Of a stretch of DNA of 64,000 nt, positions 62,319 to 64,000 are shown piece after piece. The stretch comes from Polaromonas sp. (GTDB lineage: Bacteria > Pseudomonadota > Gammaproteobacteria > Burkholderiales > Burkholderiaceae_C), in assembly GCA_013297865.1 (NCBI GenBank), contig JAAFIP010000001.1, positions 186,001-250,000 of the forward strand, read 5' to 3'. A program made the position numbers and the translations under genes. The notes beneath the pieces were generated by a model. It was not told the origin of the DNA. It ran no database searches and saw nothing but the letters and a program-made list of their open reading frames with translations. Each line of letters begins with the position of its first letter. Positions within the stretch are counted from its first letter, which is position 1.

Positions 62319-63470
62319 TCAGCTCAAATGCCGCAGCGGATGCGCGTCTGCCGGCCACGGGCTCGTGAAAAACGGCTGCACCATCTCTGGCGTCACGTCT
62401 TCGATGCGTGCCGGGTTCCACCGGGGCGCATGGTCCTTATCTACCGCCAGGGCGCGGATGCCTTCCACCGTTTCGCTTGCTGCACCTGCGCGCTGCAAAT
62501 GTGCGGTGTGAAAGCAATGGCGCACCAAGTCACGCTCCAGCCGCAGGTCATCAGCCAGGTTCATGCTGCGGGCGCGGCGGATGAGTTCGAGGACCACGTG
62601 CAGCATCAAAGGCGAGCGTTTGCGCAGCGTGGCTGCCGTCTCCATGGCCCAGTCAGAACCTTCTTGATCCAGAGCCTGTACGATCTGCAACACGCCGGGC
62701 AAGGCAAAAATGGTATCTATTTTTATGCGATTTTGGGCTGTAGGCCCCTGAAATATCGCGGGAGCAGCTATTTTTTTAGTAGCAATCAGCGCTTCAATGA
62801 AACCTGCATCGCCGTTCTGCAAAGCAGCCAGGCCGTCCCACAGACCAGCCAGATCGGTTGCTTTGACTAGCCCATCGGCCAGGTGATTGGCAATCGCCTC
62901 ATCGCCGCCGATCAACTGCCCCGTCAGCGCCAGATACTCCCCCACCCTGCCCGGGCAGCGGCTTAAAAAGTAGCCGCCACCGACATCCGGGAACAGGCCA
63001 ATGCCCGTCTCAGGCATGGCCATCTTGGTACGCTCCGTGACGATGCGGTGCGAGGCCCCCTGGCTGATGCCCATACCACCCCCCATGACGATACCGTCCA
63101 TGAAGGCAACGTAGGGCTTGGGGTAGGTGTGAATGAGATGGTTAAGCGCATATTCTTCGGTGAAGAAATCTTCCAACGCCGGGTCGCCTGCCAGCGCAGC
63201 CTGGTGGAAAAACCGAATGTCGCCGCCTGCGCAAAAACTGCCGAAAGGCGCAAAAGCTGGCGCGCTGGGGTCAGCCGCATGGGCCGGATTTTTACCCATG
63301 CCACGAATCGCCACCAGCTTGATGGCCGGGTTGGATTTCCACGCCAGTAGAGCTGCCGTGATGTCGCGGATCATGGGCAAGGACAAGGCGTTGAGGGCCT
63401 TGGGGCGATTGAGGGTGATCAGGCCTGCGCCGCCGCGCACTTCGGTGATGACATGGCTTTCAGACGGCAT
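62319..63470 (-). CDS. Enoyl-CoA hydratase/isomerase family protein, 3-hydroxyisobutyryl-CoA hydrolase type
   Basis: 383 residues from the ATG at 63470 (AAGGAG 8 bases upstream; the frame continues to 63515). Crotonase fold: GAGLITLNRPKALNALSLPM, FCAGGDIRFFH, GIVMGGGMGISQGASHRIVTE and METGIGLFPDVGGGYFLSR, matching HIBYL-CoA hydrolases of valine breakdown, with a 100-residue C-terminal extension. Residues about 230-242 (TKKIAAPAIFQG) are encoded by a family 1 repeat (62745-62782). The gene overlaps the transporter gene by 11 bases. Confidence 0.9.
   Translation of the reverse strand: MPSESHVITEVRGGAGLITLNRPKALNALSLPMIRDITAALLAWKSNPAIKLVAIRGMGKNPAHAADPSAPAFAPFGSFCAGGDIRFFHQAALAGDPALEDFFTEEYALNHLIHTYPKPYVAFMDGIVMGGGMGISQGASHRIVTERTKMAMPETGIGLFPDVGGGYFLSRCPGRVGEYLALTGQLIGGDEAIANHLADGLVKATDLAGLWDGLAALQNGDAGFIEALIATKKIAAPAIFQGPTAQNRIKIDTIFALPGVLQIVQALDQEGSDWAMETAATLRKRSPLMLHVVLELIRRARSMNLADDLRLERDLVRHCFHTAHLQRAGAASETVEGIRALAVDKDHAPRWNPARIEDVTPEMVQPFFTSPWPADAHPLRHLS
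62745..62782 (+). repeat. 38-bp dispersed repeat (family 1), copy 14, inside a coding sequence
   Basis: CCCCTGAAATATCGCGGGAG, then CAG and CTATTTTTTTAGTAG. It lies inside the minus-strand enoyl-CoA hydratase-family gene, in frame, in a linker region. The flanking GGGCTGTAGGCCCC is also translated. The reading frame is the same as in copy 1 (IAAPA[IV]FQ). Confidence 0.92.
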
Positions 63471-64000
63471 TCGTTTTCTCCTTCCAACCCAGAATTTCGT
63501 TGACCAGCAGCGCACCGATCACCAGAGCGCCGCCCAGCAGCACAGTCTGGCCGGGCACCTCGTTCGCTCCCAGCCAGGCCAGCGCAATACCAAAAATCAC
63601 TTCCAACAAGGCCAGCAGCGACACCTCGGGCGCCTTGAGCACGCGCGCGCAGATCACCGACAGTGTGCAGGGAATGGCCAGCTGCACCAGGCCCAGCATG
63701 CCCAGCCAAGCCATATCTTTGCCCGAGGCGGCAAACGGAAACGCGAGCGGCAAAGTAACCAGTGAAGAAATCACTGCGCCCACCAGCACGCAAGGCACCA
63801 GGTCAATCTGGTCGCCATGGGCCTGGGCCTTTTGCACCACTGTCCAGTGTGTCGCGCCCGCCATCGGCACCGTCAGCGCCACAAGGCAGCCCACCAAGGC
63901 GCCGGGCTGGCCCATATTCATCTGCGAGCCAAACATATAGGCGATGCCCGCACCTGCGACGCCAATGGCCACCCAGGTGCGCAGCGGCAATCTATGGCCA
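63460..64000 (-). CDS. DMT-superfamily (EamA) transporter, C-terminal part, 5' end outside the window
   Basis: About 180 residues to the right edge; the reading frame stays open to the end of the window, so the start lies beyond it. It shows about six hydrophobic segments with EamA-type internal-repeat features, including WVAIGVAGAGIAYMFGS and LLALLEVIFGIALAWLGANE, the latter typical of the second EamA half. Drug/metabolite exporter family, substrate unknown. It overlaps the enoyl-CoA hydratase-family gene by 11 bases, so the two are co-transcribed. Confidence 0.88.
   Translation of the reverse strand, partial: GHRLPLRTWVAIGVAGAGIAYMFGSQMNMGQPGALVGCLVALTVPMAGATHWTVVQKAQAHGDQIDLVPCVLVGAVISSLVTLPLAFPFAASGKDMAWLGMLGLVQLAIPCTLSVICARVLKAPEVSLLALLEVIFGIALAWLGANEVPGQTVLLGGALVIGALLVNEILGWKEKTNAV

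Overview
The window is 64 kb of high-GC, gene-dense chromosomal DNA. Gene content and order point to a betaproteobacterium of the Burkholderiales, most likely the Comamonadaceae: odhA-odhB-lpd-zapE, holC-pepA|lptF-lptG, smpB|ratA-ratB, clpS-clpA, and uvrB next to an aromatic/aspartate aminotransferase. A 38-bp dispersed repeat with the core AATATCGCGGGAGCAG agrees with that. I cannot name the genus. No rRNA, phage, insertion sequence, transposase or CRISPR array is visible. One tRNA gene, tRNA-Ser(GGA), is present.

Layout. 0-10.7 kb (mostly minus strand): end of a PP2C phosphatase, a secreted coiled-coil protein, zapE, the 2-oxoglutarate dehydrogenase operon (sucA-sucB-lpd) and an Orn/Lys/Arg decarboxylase. 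10.9-15.1 kb (plus): nfeD, a stomatin-like SPFH protein, DUF2237, a 900-bp non-coding stretch with a giant hairpin, DUF6172, tRNA-Ser and serC. 15.3-26.1 kb: a polyol/ketose utilisation locus with a LacI-type regulator, a binding-protein ABC importer with two different ATPases, and DhaL- and DhaK-type kinase subunits, facing an oxidoreductase and a TIM-barrel isomerase. 26.2-28.5 kb: a small membrane ORF, sodB and a methyltransferase. 29-38.7 kb: a complete-looking uracil/cytosine salvage and degradation module (Urc1-like GTP-cyclohydrolase-II family protein, Urc4-like DUF1688 protein, uracil phosphoribosyltransferase, BMP-type nucleobase/nucleoside ABC importer, cytosine deaminase). 38.7-49.2 kb: TonB-dependent receptor, DUF1499, DUF427, clpA/clpS, a cold-shock protein, icd, an Ala/Lys-rich exported protein, DUF192 and a LivJ-like binding protein. 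49.3-64 kb: holC, pepA, lptFG, a CbiX-like protein, uvrB, aspartate aminotransferase, an extradiol dioxygenase, a PD40 lipoprotein, ratB/ratA, smpB, a 3-hydroxyisobutyryl-CoA hydrolase-like protein and the end of a DMT transporter.

The unusual content lies mainly in the repeats. (1) Fourteen copies of a 38-bp element end in CTA-N9-TAG, where the nine internal bases vary. Three copies lie inside genes and are translated in frame: in a signal peptide, in an enoyl-CoA hydratase-family linker and in the PepA C-terminus. (2) Four long inverted repeats built from GGACGCGAAGG-like units sit between genes, two of them within the sucA-sucB-lpd-zapE string. (3) Two 230-bp triple-hairpin elements at 28.5 and 37.1 kb bracket the uracil module. 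Their outer hairpin loops are reverse complements of each other, their stems differ by compensatory changes, and the central loop is inverted between the two copies. (4) A 306-bp element at 54.6 kb has the same plan (two 23-bp stems, two complementary 59-nt loops) but an unrelated sequence. This shared twin-hairpin, complementary-loop plan is the best candidate here for something undescribed.

Starts were chosen by translation, family length and visible ribosome binding sites. Family assignments come from recognising motifs, not from database searches.
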